Assembly (NCBI GenBank): GCA_907163375.1
Contig: CAJQUW010007772.1
Span: forward strand, 1-64,000
Direction: 5' to 3'
DNA: 64,000 bases
Origin: Prostheceraeus crozeri
Lineage: Eukaryota > Platyhelminthes > Polycladida > Euryleptidae
Shown: one piece after another, positions 42,812 to 56,278 of the stretch
How positions within the stretch are numbered: position 1 is the stretch's first letter
Layout: each line of letters opens with the position of its first letter
Notes under the pieces: generated by a model
Database searches by the model: none
What the model was told of the DNA's origin: nothing
Seen by the model: the letters and a program-made list of their open reading frames with translations, nothing else
Position numbers and translations under genes: made by a program

Positions 42812-43410
42812 GTGGTCGAGGCTGCTCTCTATGTGCAGGGCCCCGCTCGGATGGGTTTGAGCGTTCAGGTTGAGGGGCCGAAACGCGAATTCTGTCCGAG
42901 TTACCTGCTGATGACCTCAGCTACCCACGGGGAACGGATAATCAGTCCTTTTAAGAACTTAAATTCTTTCAAAAAACGTTCCAAAAAACTATTATAAATC
43001 TTAAAAGTCACAAAAAAATGTTTTCTTTCATTTATACTCCTTTTTTAACGTTTCGTTTCAATATTTATTTCATTTAAGAGTTCATCATTTCATTTCTACT
43101 AATTTAACTTTCATATGATTTTATTTTATTTTTATCATATTTTATTCATTTGTAAACTTTAATAAATTTAATTTTCATCTAGGGGTTTAACGTCTAATGT
43201 GATGAAAAAATGACCTTCTGCGGATACTAAATTGATTTATTGCGATAACCAATATTTCGCCTTGCGGCTTTGTCAAGGTTACAATAAATAAAGCAGAGAG
43301 TGGTAAAAGGTGGGCCTATTTAAACAAACTTTGAGTACAGCTAGAAGAGAAACATTAACTTGGATGAACCCGTTACATGACAGTGTCTATATTTAGAACT
43401 TGACATCCGT
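42812..43410. other. Non-coding Penelope-associated tail
   Basis: The segment is the same in both duplicated units (55718-56290). It includes a motif on the minus strand near 43250-43300 (caaagccgcaaggcgaaata) of the kind often found at Penelope-like termini, and long AT-rich stretches. I see no gene. Confidence 0.45.
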
Positions 43411-43451
43411 TCATTAGGGAGCCTGCATGTTGCCGAATGTACATAGCTCTG

Positions 43452-44398
43452 CCGTACCAAGCAATGTCCAAATTTTTCAAAATCGATTTTTTTCAATTTC
43501 GGGTTCATCATGGATCACTTTATTCCTACTCAGAGCATTGGACTCTAATTCAAATCAATTCAGCATGAAAAAAATACTTTTTTGTGGCACTGTGGTAATG
43601 TTGCTAAAAATCGCATCGGATTACCAAGCAAGAACACCGTAAAATACTGAATCACCTAACAGTCGTTTATTTGTCTTAGGAATATTCTCCTAGACACGTC
43701 TTTATGAAATCATATCAATCCTGGAATAATAAGAATACTTCATTCGGTGTTTTAAACAATTTATTAATTATTTGTTGGTGTTTGACATGCTTCAAAAACT
43801 TGTTTTCATTCGCACTTTTTCTTGTTGTCGATCTTCTCCTGAAATGAAGTGATCATCGAGAAAAAAGTAAGTTGCATTTATTATACGTACTGTATGCTAC
43901 TCTTTTTGCAAGATTTTACAGTAAAGAGCTAAAACGTAATGACATTCAGATAATCTGCTGTATGAAATTTGTATTAGAAGAGACAATTTATGTTACGGTT
44001 CTATAATTCTAGTTTACGACATAAAGAAAAACCCTGATAATCTTTTTGAGTAGGTGCGTAACAGATAGTAATATGCATATTGTTCATGTATCGAATATGT
44101 AGTAATTAGAAGCTGAAAACTAACGGGCGTAAAAACTATCCTGAAAATATTTTGGTATAATGAGAACATTCTACGCCAAAATACGAAAATACCACCTTGC
44201 TGCGAATGGGAATCGAACTCCTCAGGCGAGGATAGGCAGTAGAGATCGCTAACCGGACGACCACTGCGACAGATGCTCTGTACGGCTCTGTGGCTTTGGG
44301 GATGTATCATACTGTATGTGATATACTTGATGCTTTTGTCAGTAAACTCGATTTTACTTATTTTCTCCGAGGACATGAAAATTGTGATCAAGTTGAGA
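43452..44398. other. Insertion specific to segmental unit 1
   Basis: Unit 2 has about 40 bp at this place (56354-56393) where unit 1 has about 950 bp. The insertion interrupts the end of the Penelope nuclease frame that reads in from 44881. It contains the SINE listed next and otherwise anonymous sequence. Confidence 0.65.
44170..44285 (-). mobile_element. tRNA-derived SINE head
   Basis: On the minus strand a box A-like ggtcgtccggttagcg (44246-44264 region) is followed about 40 bp later by box B gagttcgattccc (44208-44220), the RNA polymerase III promoter pair of tRNAs. The acceptor ends do not pair, so it is not a functional tRNA. It is absent from unit 2. Confidence 0.6.
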
Positions 44399-45290
44399 TT
44401 GTGTCACATGCAGTATCGTCCATGAAATAGGCTGCGAACAATTGGGATGAGTCTGTAGATGTAGAAAAACAGCAGTATTATTCTGTGAGAGATGTTCTTT
44501 TATCCTTGACTTGATGCAACGAGCTGACTCGCCAATGTATATAGCACGGCATGTATTGCACACAATTTTATATATGATATTTTTTGAGTGACAAGAGTTA
44601 CCTGTATCGTTCAATTTGCAACTTGTGCAGCTATCATGGCATTGGATTTTTTGTTTCGGAGGGTGGAAAGTTATCTTCAATGATTTGCCTGAATCAAAAT
44701 ACAGGGAAATATATTCTGATAATGCAGAGTGTTTAACGGTATTGACCATTTTGCGTTTTGTGGCTTCGTCAACAAATGGACACCGAATATAGATTTTATC
44801 ATTGCGGTCATTCCTACTTTCAGGTTTTACTTTTCCATGAAACTGGCGTTGAATTTTTCTCAAATATCTGCAGGTATCCATTATTTTTCAGTCTGTTTAT
44901 AACATGATTCCTTGAATAGCTCTCAGAATCTTTGTTTGTGGATCTGGCCTCAGCCCTCCGCAATTCACCCAAAATTACTGCTCTTTTTATTGAGATAGGA
45001 GAAAAGGAATCCCAAGGATATATTGTACCACTGTGTATACCCTTTCTATATAATCTGGTATGAAAACTATTCTCCTCCAAAAAAACTTCGGTATCGAGAA
45101 AAGGTAGGAAACCATTCTCTGGCAACTCCATCGTGAACTTGATATGTTCAGAGAAACTATTAACAATAGATAAAATATCCTCCGCAGAAAGATGAGGTTG
45201 CCATATGATGAAACAATCGTCAATGTAACGTTTCCATTAAATTGAGTAAGAATTTTCTGCTCTAAAAAATTCATGTAAATAATGTCCAAC
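44354..45290 (-). mobile_element. Penelope-like element, thumb plus GIY-YIG, family P3 (unit 1)
   Basis: The thumb region (ELPENGFLPFLDTEVFLEEN) at 45131-44820 runs into a linker and nuclease at 44881-44354 with a frame change. Before the nuclease are CHDSC and SCKLNDTGNSC, a Cys/His cluster known from some Penelope-like groups, then IIYKIVCNTCRAIYIGES. Compared with unit 2 a 13-bp deletion near 45232 removes the codons before the YIDD motif, and the C-terminus is cut by the 43452-44398 insertion. Confidence 0.8.
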
Positions 45291-46437
45291 TGTTAAAGCA
45301 ATATGCATGTGCAACAAGAGGTACACGCTTCTATTCGGTTCATAACACATAGGACAACTATTGTAAAATTCACTTAGTTAAATCATTGATAATACTGTAA
45401 ATTCATCAAATATTTTGAAGGTGCAAGTGAGAGCTAGATGAATCGCTCTGCATGCACATTTCCATGAAATTTGTCTGCATCATTTCAATATTCCTATACT
45501 GTGTCAGGATAATCATCTTTCCATAAAGAATGTCAAAAAACAGAAAATGACTACATGCAGGCATTTTTCCAATATCTAATTCATGTGATTGATATTAAAA
45601 CATGAAGCATTTTGTTAGAAAGTTTTTGTCACATAATTATACAGGTCGTCTCTTCTTCTGTTTGACTAGAAAGGAAACATTAGACGTTAATGAAATGGCA
45701 CAATCTGCTGACATAGTGCCATAGCAATCGAACAATAAGCAGCCAATTCAACATTAAACACGCCAAATCGTGTTAAGTTTCAGTGACTGTTATCAACCGG
45801 CTTTCACAGCAAAGAGACGCAGTTGATGTCAAGTTCTACAGAGAAGTTTGTGAACGTTTTTTCGTCCGCCTGCTAACTCTTTTAATAATGATCGGAAGGG
45901 CCAACATCATCGAGAAAACTTTTGCTCAATGATCTGAATTCTTCGAATCTGAAGCAATCGCCACGATCGGAGCATTTTGAAGGAATCCACAACAATCCGC
46001 AAGCGACGCACGACTATTTTTCCTATCTCTGCAAGGTGTTAAATATTTCTTTTTGCTCACTTACTAAGTTCCTGCATGTGCCATTAATTTGATTCAGTTT
46101 GCACTTCTAGCAAAGTGATACAGCTAAACAATCTAATTCTGCGGTTTTTGTATACGAAAAATGTCACAAATAATGATGAACACATTACTGTATATTGATC
46201 ACGAGGCCTTTCGTCCGGCTATCGTCTGGTGATGACACCGGAAAACCTGATCGTGAAATGAACAGCAGGAAGTGACGTGGAATGATGACAACTCATCGTC
46301 ACAACCCAAATGCACAGTGCGCAGAACATAGATATCAAAGTCAGAGCAACAATGATGAAATATAATGCTTTACCACGGTAGAGACACTGACAATATAAAG
46401 TCCTTTTGCTTACACAGATCAGGGGTCAGGTACTTAG
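45291..46437. other. Non-coding spacer, unit 1
   Basis: This is collinear with 57289-58432. It contains a copy of the dispersed repeat also found at 22660-22780. No gene is recognised. Confidence 0.55.
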
Positions 46438-46770
46438 TTACAAGGCTTCTAAAATGCGTAATTTACAACTAAAACGACTGTAATACAAAACTCGGCAATT
46501 ATCACGAGCGGTGGACGGATCAAAAGTGCACACTTGCAAATGTCTAGCAACAGCAGTGGATGGAATGCGAGTGGAGCGTGGTGGACATTTTCTCTGACCG
46601 AAAATCCATCGCGGAACATGTTCAACCACTCTCTCTTGCAAACTCCTTCCAGTTCTCCCCACGCACTCGCATCCACAAGCACATTGAAAAGTGTATATGA
46701 CGTCAGAGGTGGAGATCTCTGGAAGTCTGTCCTTTAGAGAGCCGAACACGACGAGTTGAAAATGACACAT
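46438..46770 (-). mobile_element. Penelope-like GIY-YIG fragment, family P4
   Basis: The frame has VIYTFQCACGCECVGRTG followed by RSLQERVVEHVPRWIFGQRK, a GIY-YIG core with Val in place of the second Ile. The duplicate at 58433-58765 differs by several residues. There is no reverse transcriptase adjacent. Confidence 0.75.
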
Positions 46771-47130
46771 GAACTTTTATGAACAAAAAGTCACTTTACG
46801 CCACTCTAAAGGTTCGTACAAGTCGAGTGGCAGCTCGGTCACCGATAAAGGACAAAGTCAAAAACACAGTCTTTCTTTCAGGCTTTGTTAGAAAGTTTTG
46901 CTTATTTTGTCAGCAGATATATCAAATGCACCTTAAGAAAGGATTCTCTACAAACATAGCACATGCAATGAAAATCTCCCCACTTGTCTCACAATACAAT
47001 CCTGTATTTTGAACCTTGTATCATGGTTTTAGGTGAGAGTTGAATATCAATTGTTGATATTAACTATATTACTATTTGCATGCATGAATATCTTTTGCTA
47101 TTCTTTGTCCGGATTATCTTTCTTTATCAA

Positions 47131-48123
47131 CACTGTAAATCGCTGGATGCGAAAATTACATACAAACATATTCCAAAATCACATACAATTTGAAACTAAC
47201 ATCTGATACGAGATTCTCGTATGTTTACAGAGATCTGGTATGTTTTTCATGCCACATCTCAATTACTTTCGTATGTGATTGGTATGTAGTGATACGAACT
47301 ATTCTATCTGTGATTGGCTGTTTTGCAATTAAGTACGGATTGTTGGTATGTTTTATATACGAGACCCGATGCAAATTCGTCCTCATTGGCATGTGTTTAG
47401 TATCAAGAGCTTTAAGTTACATGGCAACAAATAAGTTATATTACATACTACTGTCAAATAACACTTTTCCGGTAATACCAGTCGTGAATATTTCTTTGTG
47501 AAAGTGTGGTATTCAACTATATTGGAATGATTGTGGAATTAAAGCCGCATGTCATCTTTGCTGCTTGTCTTATGGCATTCACAAGACTCATAATTAGATC
47601 ATTTCCATGAGCTACGTTGATAAACATCATTTCTATAAATCGTTATTTTTCGAGCAACCATGTTGACTTATATATCTCAAACATAACTATTTTTGCGTTC
47701 ATGAATTATAATGTGTCTTTATTTCGGATTGATAATATGCTTAGTTCCAAAATTACTTAATGCATAATTGTTGATGGTTGAATACTTATTGATTATTCAT
47801 GAAATGCCTTAGAATTACATGTATTAAGATCGAATTCAGTATTGAAAGTGTGACGCTAAAATGTCATTGTCTCACTACTTACAGAACAGTAGTAACATTA
47901 GTGTGATCTTTATTGACGAAAGGCCTTGAATTAACATACTTTGGAAATCATTGATGCCTTCTTTTAAAATTGTGCTGCTATAGCTTTAATATGTAGAACA
48001 TACCACATTTAAAATAACATGCGAAAAGCATTCAAATATATACCAAGAGAATAATGAAATATATCAAAAATATATTTTGGCATGCATCCTTCGTATGTGA
48101 TTGGTATTGAGCGATTTACAGTG
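47131..48123. mobile_element. CACTA-like non-autonomous element (993 bp)
   Basis: Perfect 14-bp inverted ends CACTGTAAATCGCT / AGCGATTTACAGTG delimit the element. Subterminal motifs such as gtatgtgattggtat and its complement recur inside. It is absent at the corresponding place in unit 2 (about 59130). No clear target duplication remains, and unit 2 also lacks about 50 bp to the right, so one side has been altered. The frame 47190-47501 inside is not like a transposase. Confidence 0.7.
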
Positions 48124-48954
48124 TAGTGCATTCAGCCAATAGTGATGCCATTACCTGGCTTAGAGACGTGAAGGAATCCCAAAGAGAAAACGCTTGCATG
48201 AAGTCAGTTTTGATGTAAATCTTTCTCGGAGTTCCACAGATTGTCAACTCGTTCCTTTTATGGTCTAGCAATAAAAATACCACCTCAGCCACACCTAGAA
48301 TTTCATCTGGAGTCACCATTCTATTCAGCGCTTGCATCAAATTAGTGTTATTGCTATGAATCATCAGCTCCAAGAGAGACAGGTCAGGACTGAGGTGAAT
48401 TACACATCAACATATTCATCTCTCGAGTATTCTTCAAAATAATTTCAAAAGATTTTGAATTTTAAGATTTTCAACACTGTATTAATTCAATTAGCATATT
48501 TCAACTTATATTGATGTTTTCTTCAGTGTTATCATTTTTCAATTTTAACATAACAAAAGAAAATGACGTTGTGATAAATTTAAACACATTTTCACATTAA
48601 TTGGAAAACTTCTGTGTGACTGCTGTCAATCCATAAAATATTATTCAATATCTCAAGTAAGAAACATGTTTAAAGAACAGAGAAAAATGTTTGCATGTAG
48701 GATAATTGGTCTTCGGCGGTCTAATTGGAACAGCTTTATTGCACACATGCTTCATTCAACACAGAAACATAAGAAGCGATAAAAATGATTGAGAGTCTGT
48801 CCAATTAGACATGAAAACAGAATGTCTTTTGGATTATCTTTGATGACATCATGACACTGAAATCCCATTCCCATCATGTTAATTAGGCTGTTTTAAAACA
48901 TAAACCTCCTCGGGACTTGTCGCTCATTGGGTATTAATCGCAATAGATAAGGCG
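48124..48954. other. Non-coding, upstream of GPCR copy 4
   Basis: 48124-48373 contains a minus-strand frame (VFLLLDHKRNELTICGTPRK) also present at 59097-59330. Its identity is unknown and it may be an old element fragment. The rest matches the region before copy 5 and leads into the shared promoter. Confidence 0.45.
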
Positions 48955-49011
48955 TATATAAAGATATTTACGCAATGTTGAGTTTCATTTTCTTGTCAGT
49001 CTTCTTTCGTG

Positions 49012-50055
49012 ATGATGGAATATCCTAGCTGCTCCAATAATTCAAATTCTACTGACTTTCCTATGTCCAAGTCACCTCTTATCTTGATACTTGCACTAAT
49101 TGGAGTTACACTAAATGCACTAGCCATCACTCTCCTGATGAAAGTTCGTACCAATAACTCTGTAATGCGGAGAAGTTTCAAAATACAAACATTATTTCTG
49201 TCAGCAAATGAAGTGGCACTGAGCATCTTCTTCGTAATCATTCAAATTATACAACAGAGCAAATTTGGCAATGTATCGCAAGTACATTCTGCAAAAGTAG
49301 CACTACAAATAGGATTCTATCTCTATGCGTCGCTTGTGACATCCAGAAATTGGATGATCAGCGTGATTGCCTTCCGAAGGCTTGTAATGATATTCTGGCC
49401 GAATTATTCATCGCAGGACAGACATGGTTGTTTTCGTTTGTGGACGATGAGTCTGATGAATGTGGTTATCACCATCATTTCATTAATGATCTCTGCTCCG
49501 ATAATATTCACAACTCAATCAATCATTTGCTTCTACCAAAATCAGCCTCCGCTATATCAAGTTATATTGATGCTGCAAATCTGGGGTGAGAACACTGACA
49601 AGCTGCATGTAGGAGCTGTTAGCATAATTCTGAGAGATGTACTCCCAATCATTCTAGTCATCATTTTCACCATGCTAAGCAATGTTCGATTGCGAAAGTT
49701 GAAGCGTGAAGCCAGCCATCAATCATTACATTACGAACGGGCGTTCAAAGCACTTTTAATTGTCTGCATCTGTTTTGTTATTCTAGAATCTCTGCCTATA
49801 TTCTGTTTACTCGTGTGCAAAATGGTAAAGTTGTCTTGTCCTGCACTTGTAGAAATTGCGTTTGTGCTTAAATTGACAGACTCTGCAGTGAGCGTTGTTA
49901 TATATGTAGCTAAAGACAAAGAAGTGGGAGACATTTCGAAATCTATTTTAAGAAGTTGTATTACACGTCTACCATGTGTTAACAATGTTGTTGGAGTAGA
50001 TGTGAGAAATGTTCAGGAAAATGAAAACGGTGAACAAGTTGAACCGAAATATTGA
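49012..50055 (+). CDS. Class A-like GPCR, copy 4
   Basis: A 347-residue intact receptor with the same seven hydrophobic segments, FRRL at the end of TM3 and DSAVSVVIY at the TM7 end (Ser in place of the usual Asn). A Trp to Cys change occurs in the second cytoplasmic loop (HGCFRL in place of HGWFRL). The Asn to Ser change at the position equivalent to the key NPxxY Asn may alter signalling, by family knowledge. Promoter TATATAAAG is at 48955. Confidence 0.87.
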   Translation: MMEYPSCSNNSNSTDFPMSKSPLILILALIGVTLNALAITLLMKVRTNNSVMRRSFKIQTLFLSANEVALSIFFVIIQIIQQSKFGNVSQVHSAKVALQIGFYLYASLVTSRNWMISVIAFRRLVMIFWPNYSSQDRHGCFRLWTMSLMNVVITIISLMISAPIIFTTQSIICFYQNQPPLYQVILMLQIWGENTDKLHVGAVSIILRDVLPIILVIIFTMLSNVRLRKLKREASHQSLHYERAFKALLIVCICFVILESLPIFCLLVCKMVKLSCPALVEIAFVLKLTDSAVSVVIYVAKDKEVGDISKSILRSCITRLPCVNNVVGVDVRNVQENENGEQVEPKY

Positions 50056-53000
50056 TCACACGACATATTTTCAAAGTTTGATTGTTTTCAAGCATCCCTG
50101 TGTTGCCGTATACACATAGGGAGTGGAACCAATAGAATCGCGTTGAAGTTGTAAATTTGTGTTGCTATGAAGTCAACGTTGCTTTGATACAAACACTTCA
50201 CTTCGAGATTACATCAAAATCTCGGGATGCGATGTATAGAGACTCCTCCAAGATGGTCCAATGTTTCTGAGACATGCCATGGTCGAGTGAAGGTCACTGG
50301 AAAGTGTATTGGACAAGTCTGGAGTCAATAGCGAAACGTTGCCAGGAACTGACGAACTGTGGATGCAAGGTTGAATGCCAAGGAAGGTGTAAGTGCTACA
50401 GTCTTGGACTCGATGACTCATTGTTGTGTAATTGTATGTTTAACGACTAACAAGGATTGAATGACTTACGTACATGACGCATTACCAAAGAAGTCATCTT
50501 TTACGAGTATTTGAAATGCTAGAAGTGCACATTGATAGATGCGTTGTGTTTACATAGTGTAATTCCCGAGTGACATATATCTCATTGTTTTTTTGTCTTT
50601 GTAATGCATTTGCATTAATCTTGTAATGCATTTTTCATCTCGTCTATTAGTTTTATATTGAAATTTTGTTGAGAGTATATATACTTTGTTCACTTCATGT
50701 AAGTATAATGTCTATATGTTTTAGTCGTAAACCACTACTAAATATTGTTGTAAAAGCACGAAAGTTCTGCATACATGTAGTTTACCTGCAGACCATAAGT
50801 CATTTCTGTTATGTTTTGAGATTGCATTGAAAGTATATCAAAAGTTGACGAACAGTGGCTGCGGAATAGTACGTCAAAGCAGGCGTGATTGCTGCACAGT
50901 AGCGGACTAGATTTCTCACTGTTATGTAAATGTGTGTAATGTGTATTGTAACTGACAAAAGATTCAATGATTTCTGGACCGGCCCATTACCATGGATTTA
51001 TTTTCTATCAAAAGTGTATGTTAGCAGATGTCTAATGCATACGAGTATATTGTAATCTAAATGTCATATCTCCTTCTTTTGTTCATAGATCTGATAAATC
51101 CATTAGTACTATTTCTGTAGCAAACTTTTCTGTTAACAAAACATCGTTTCGAAAGGATAAGTGTTCCGTGTAAAATGTCTGGAAAACACATTCCATCTCT
51201 ATTGTAAAGAAATTGCATTTTTGCAGATCAGAATGTCATGAATAAATCAGGCCACTTTTCCTTCAAATATTTTGTTTTTCTTCGATGACATTAACGATGA
51301 GGATAGACCTATGAAAGGAAAATTGCACTCTGTAGATCAGACTTATGGGATAGTCTTACCAGTGCCGTATAATAATCATAAGCTATCCATTTGATCGATA
51401 ATAATCAATAAATCAGTGTTGCTGGTTTCTGACATAAGATAAAGATTAATGATCCTCTATGTAGAAAATGTTTTCTATGCTAGACTTGGGGCTAGTTTTT
51501 TATTCATTGAATATTTGTGTTGATTTCTTATAAAATTAATCAATCAATCAGATCGATGCTGATCAATAAATCACTGACAGTGTTGTACGTTGACACCGTC
51601 AATGACACCATCAATTTAAGAAATTGGCGCTGACGGAGTGAATTTGCCTCTGAAAAGCAGCGTCAGCGTCAATTTTAGAATGCAGTGGATAAATTTGTCA
51701 TTTCAGATTAGATTTGGTCGCTCGAGTTTTCTGTAGACTTGAAAGTAGTTTGAAAGTTTTCTGTATTCTGCATGCTGACGCGAGAAGGGAATGTAATCTG
51801 GTATCAATGTAAAAAAACTGACATTAATTATTTGATTCTGTGTTATATTAGAGTTCTAAAAAGTGACAACTAATATTTGGTTCTGAGTTAGAGTTCTATA
51901 GTAGAGTGTAATATTGGAGTTAGGAATGCCTAATCTCGATATTCTCAATAATGGCTATGCTAATGGCTTCGAGGTAAAGGTTTATGTATGTCTACCTTAT
52001 GTGATATTTCTTCGAGAGGGCTGTGAGTCATCATTTCCGGGTAGCTGAACTGCTGGTGGCAATAATAAAATCAAAATTATTCAATATGACAATTCGGATC
52101 GGCTGTGTCTGTATTGATATTTCGACTACATGCTTATCGGAATATGTTCCCGACATTTCTTTACATATTGATGATAAACTTGACTTCACTTTTATTCCTA
52201 ATTCGCTTTTGGATCTATCGACATTGTTTTGCTGTCCGTGCAGAGTGCCGAAAGGAGAGATCTTCAGACCTTCTGTAAAAGTAATCGCAGCGACAGTCTA
52301 TTTGCCGTTTGAGTTTCAAAAAAGATGATCAAGTATGATGTAAAATTGACGCTATGAATTGACGCGTCAATTTCAGGATTGATGATGGCGTCAATAATTT
52401 GGCAATTAACGCTGACGATGACACAGTCCATTTTTTTCATTGACGCGTACAACACTGATCACTGTTATCTCTCTCTTAGAGTTGCATGTATGATGATTTC
52501 AACGAAACATTCGTTTTCTACGGAAAACGTTCAACTAGGATGACTACTCACCATTGTTTTAGAGTGATTTTCTATGGAATCAATCAGATAGATACTGATC
52601 GATATCTCCTTTAAATTTTGATTTTTCATCGTGGCCAACTTCTTTTTCAGAACATCACACTAATGATAATAACTAACAAATAATAAATCGTTTATTTCAA
52701 AAAATCCCCAGTATTGAAAATCGTGGGGAACAGACATACAAAAGGAAATTAACAAATTCATTTATCTTGAAAGTAACAAGCAACAAACGGAAAGTTATTA
52801 ATGAAGTAGCAAACGTAGACGTAACTGCCGCGGCAGAAGAGCTAATTACTTTGAAACGCATCAAAATGTTCATCAAACTGTATTCCTACCAATATCCTTG
52901 GTTATATCACATGCTGAAGTCGTGCTAAGTAATGCTTCGTAACTGTTCCATTAATTGTGGTTTTGAATACATTCATTCGGATGTACCGACGTCAATATTG

Positions 53001-53280
53001 TCACATTCATTTATATACCTCAAACATCATTGAATTTGCTATTTTATGAATTAAAATGTATTGTTATTTCGGATTGATTGCTGCCTTAATTTGAAATTTA
53101 CATAATGCATGTTGTTCATAGTTGTCTTTCATAGTTTAGTGTTTGTACAATCTTTTAGACTTCTGACAAGAATGCAAATTATTGTTGCGCAGCTGCAACC
53201 AGTGAATAGACATAATAAGCTCAAACGCTGACAATGACAAACAACGATTCAAGGAAAACAATAACAATTATCAAAAATAA
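50056..53280 (+). repeat. Spacer of the segmental duplication, unit 2 (non-coding)
   Basis: It matches 38180-40381 closely up to about 52155 and again from about 53140. The part between (about 52160-53140) is extra relative to units 1 and 3. It contains gacgcgtcaatt-like palindromic motifs near 52350-52450 but no recognisable gene. Confidence 0.7.
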
Positions 53281-53751
53281 TTATTCGAATACTTTTAAGA
53301 AGACAGATTGATCACTAAGACCACTAAGACATAGGGTTTGATTTAATTTCGGAGTTTTATCATTTATTAACAACGCTTCTACTATACGAATTTCAAATTC
53401 ACTACGTCCTGTGTATTTAACAGAAAAACAATTACTTATGTCATTACTACAGTTTGGACATGTGGTCAGATGGCTACTTACGGCTGAGTTACCTCTTACA
53501 TGTTCTTTTATTATTTGATGTAATCTGCGTTTCGTTTGTCCCATGTATTGGGTATCAGGATCAACCCGACATTCAAAATTATACACAACGCGTGATCGCA
53601 TCAGCTTATTTGTTTTATCTTTCAGGCTAAAATAATGTCCTGTTTTACAAGTATTGAATATTATTTTAACATCATGGTTCAATTTCCTAAATACTTTAGC
53701 AAGTTCGCGTCGGAATTTTATGGATGTTTTACCTACAAACGGAAGTATCAA
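53281..53751 (-). mobile_element. Penelope-like GIY-YIG fragment, family P1 (unit 2)
   Basis: This is the duplicate of 40382-40843 with a slightly different C-terminus and QYMGQTK where unit 1 has QYLGQTK. The frame is open. Confidence 0.82.
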
Positions 53752-54714
53752 AACTTGGTATCCTCGTATTCATATTTCTTCGTTGCTTTGTTATCCGTAT
53801 TATGTCTTATTTCCAGGAACTGCTTTATTAACGAGTTGGTGAAGTCACTGGGATATGAGTTGCTTACCAGAATTTTTGTAACATTTTAATCTCTATGTAA
53901 AAATGTTTCCAGCTTAAGCATACACTATACGCTCCGTGCAACATTCCTGTCACAAGCGTACGTTTCCATTGGATAGGGCAGGTAGCATTATAATTCATTA
54001 GCAGACCTGCAGATACGGTCTATTTTAGCACGTTTCTTTCGCGCAGGCTCTTCTCTCGAGATTTATTACGTGTCGAGGACAACCGGAATTGATGAAAAGT
54101 GCACAGGCATCCTTCTAAAATTTTGTCAACTTGAGATATTTCTTGTAAATGCAATCTATTGAAGAGTTTTACAAAAGAACAAGTAAATTCGATATCAATC
54201 AATTGCGCAACTATGATTATCATCAAAGCTCACGTTTTTCAGCGATAAAGAAATAGTATTTTTTTGTTTTTCTGGTTGACAAGTTTTTGAATTATTAGAT
54301 GTCTATGTCTGCAAACAATTCGATGAGATGACTTTCGCATTGAAAATCAGTAACAAAGATGCGATATTGTGATTAGAGGTATATATTTCCAAGTATAGCT
54401 CTTGTTCATCTGAACTATGCTGAGTTAAAGATGGCAGGTAAAAGTGCCTACATGATGGCATTTTTCTTTTCTGAAGCAACTGTTGGTTATATTATTAGTT
54501 ACAGACTTGTGTTGCAAATGTAGTCACAAATACAATTACGTAATTGCAATCAATTACATTCTCTGAGGAGTAATTTGTAATCGGAATCACTCACATTTTT
54601 GGCCATGTAATTGAGATGTGATTGCAATTACTTTGCAGTCAGCACAGCTTGATCATTCCGCACCCAGCTTGAATTACTTGACTCTCTTCGTCAAAAATGT
54701 GTTGCCATAATTAG

Positions 54715-55202
54715 ATGTGTACCGCGTGTACAGCTACCGGCATTTTTTTGAAGCTTGATTATCCTCACCATGTTTTAAAGAAGGCCTTGTCTAAGGCTAA
54801 GTCTTCCTATTTCAAGCCTGTGGCCCGTTCCGGTGATTCAGAAAGCGTGAACTTTTTGTCAGTACCCTATCTATCTTGTCTGGATCGTCCTAGTAACCAC
54901 CATCTGGCTATGCACTGCGATTCCAAGTCGTGTTCCGATTTCCTAGCGGTATTAAGTCTCAACTTGTCCACAATAACTGGATGAAAGTCACAGGCGGTGT
55001 TTATCACATTAATTGTAAAAGTTGTCCTAAATGTTATTTAGGTGAGACAGGTCGCACGTTTGATGTTCGGTGTAAAGAACATAAAATAGATGTTCAAAAT
55101 TTTAATCCAAAGAATCCCATACCTCAACATTGTACAGTTTCTGATCACTCTGTTGATTTTGATAACCAAGATATCCTGTCACGGTGTAACGAAAAGTCAT
55201 AG
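54715..55202 (+). mobile_element. Penelope-like GIY-YIG fragment, family P2 (unit 2)
   Basis: This is the duplicate of 41810-42297 with the same frameshift near the middle, showing that the frameshift predates the segmental duplication. The segment 53890-54714 between the P1 and P2 fragments matches 40985-41809 and is non-coding. Confidence 0.8.
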
Positions 55203-55323
55203 AGATAATACTATCGTGAATTTGCTGTGATTTTCTGCATGTACTATTTCATAGATACCGTCTACATTCAGAACACACTAATGGAGCATAGTCGTATTTT
55301 GATGATTCCATGACAATTTCAAA

Positions 55324-55665
55324 ATGAACTCAGTAAATGCTATGCTTATATTTATAATGAGATTCAGCTCAAGCGATATCACTCGTGCATTAGTGTTTAC
55401 ATTATCATTTCCTGATAACAACATGCCTTACAAATTAGGGATTCGTGTGTTCGCAGGGCAAGTAATACGGTATGGTAGAATATGCTCACACATTAAAGAT
55501 TTCATTAATAAAACGAGTAAAACGTTGCACATTCTAGAATCAAGAGGTTATGACAAGAAATTATTACGACTAGAAACAGAAAAAGCACTTCATAAGCATA
55601 GCTCCTTACTGCACAAGTTTGGACTATTTGCTGCACGACAGCTATTTGATCTGTGTTCTTCCTAA
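55324..55665 (+). mobile_element. Possible reverse-transcriptase thumb fragment (unit 2)
   Basis: This is the duplicate of 42451-42759. A few added bases (tattta near 55348) join an upstream ATG, giving 113 codons instead of 102. The identity from the shared GQVIRYGRICSHIK segment onward is complete. Confidence 0.5.
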
Positions 55666-56278
55666 ATCTCCTCATTTTCTTTTCTATGAACACGGCTGAA
55701 CAAGGAATTTTTAAAGTGTGGTCGAGGCTGCTCTCTATGTGCAGGGCCCCGCTCGGATGGGTTTGAGCGTTCAGGTTGAGGGGCCGAAACGCGAATTCTG
55801 TCCGAGTTACCTGCTGATGACCTCAGCTACCCACGGAGAACGGATAATCAGTCCTTTTAAGAACTTAAATTCTTTCAAAAAACGTTTAAAAAAACTATTA
55901 TAAATCTTAAAAGTCACAAAAAAATGTTTTCTTTCATTTATACTCCTTTTTTAACGTTTCGTTTAAATATTTATTTCATTTAAGAGTTCATCATTTCATT
56001 TCTACTAATTTAATTTTCATATGATTTTATTTTATTTTTATCATATTTTATTCATTTGTAAACTTTAATAAATTTAATTTTCGTCTAGGTGTTTAACGTC
56101 TAATGTGATGAAAAAATGACCTTCTGCGGATACTAAATTGATTTATTACTATAACCAATATTTCGCCTTGCGGCTTTGTCAAGGTTACAATAAATAATGC
56201 AGAGAGTGGTAAAAGGTGGGCCTATTTAAACAAACTTTGAGTACAGCTAGAAGAGAAACATAAACTTGGATGAACCCG

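Noticed and set aside
42812..42960. Hammerhead ribozyme in the Penelope tail (ctgatga and gaaac present)
   Set aside because: The order and spacing of the core motifs do not allow the required stems.
44170..44285. True tRNA gene
   Set aside because: Box A and box B are present but the acceptor stem does not pair, so it is called a SINE head.
47190..47501. 103-codon hydrophobic frame inside the CACTA-like element
   Set aside because: No similarity to a transposase or membrane-protein family that I recognise, and the element is too short to be autonomous.
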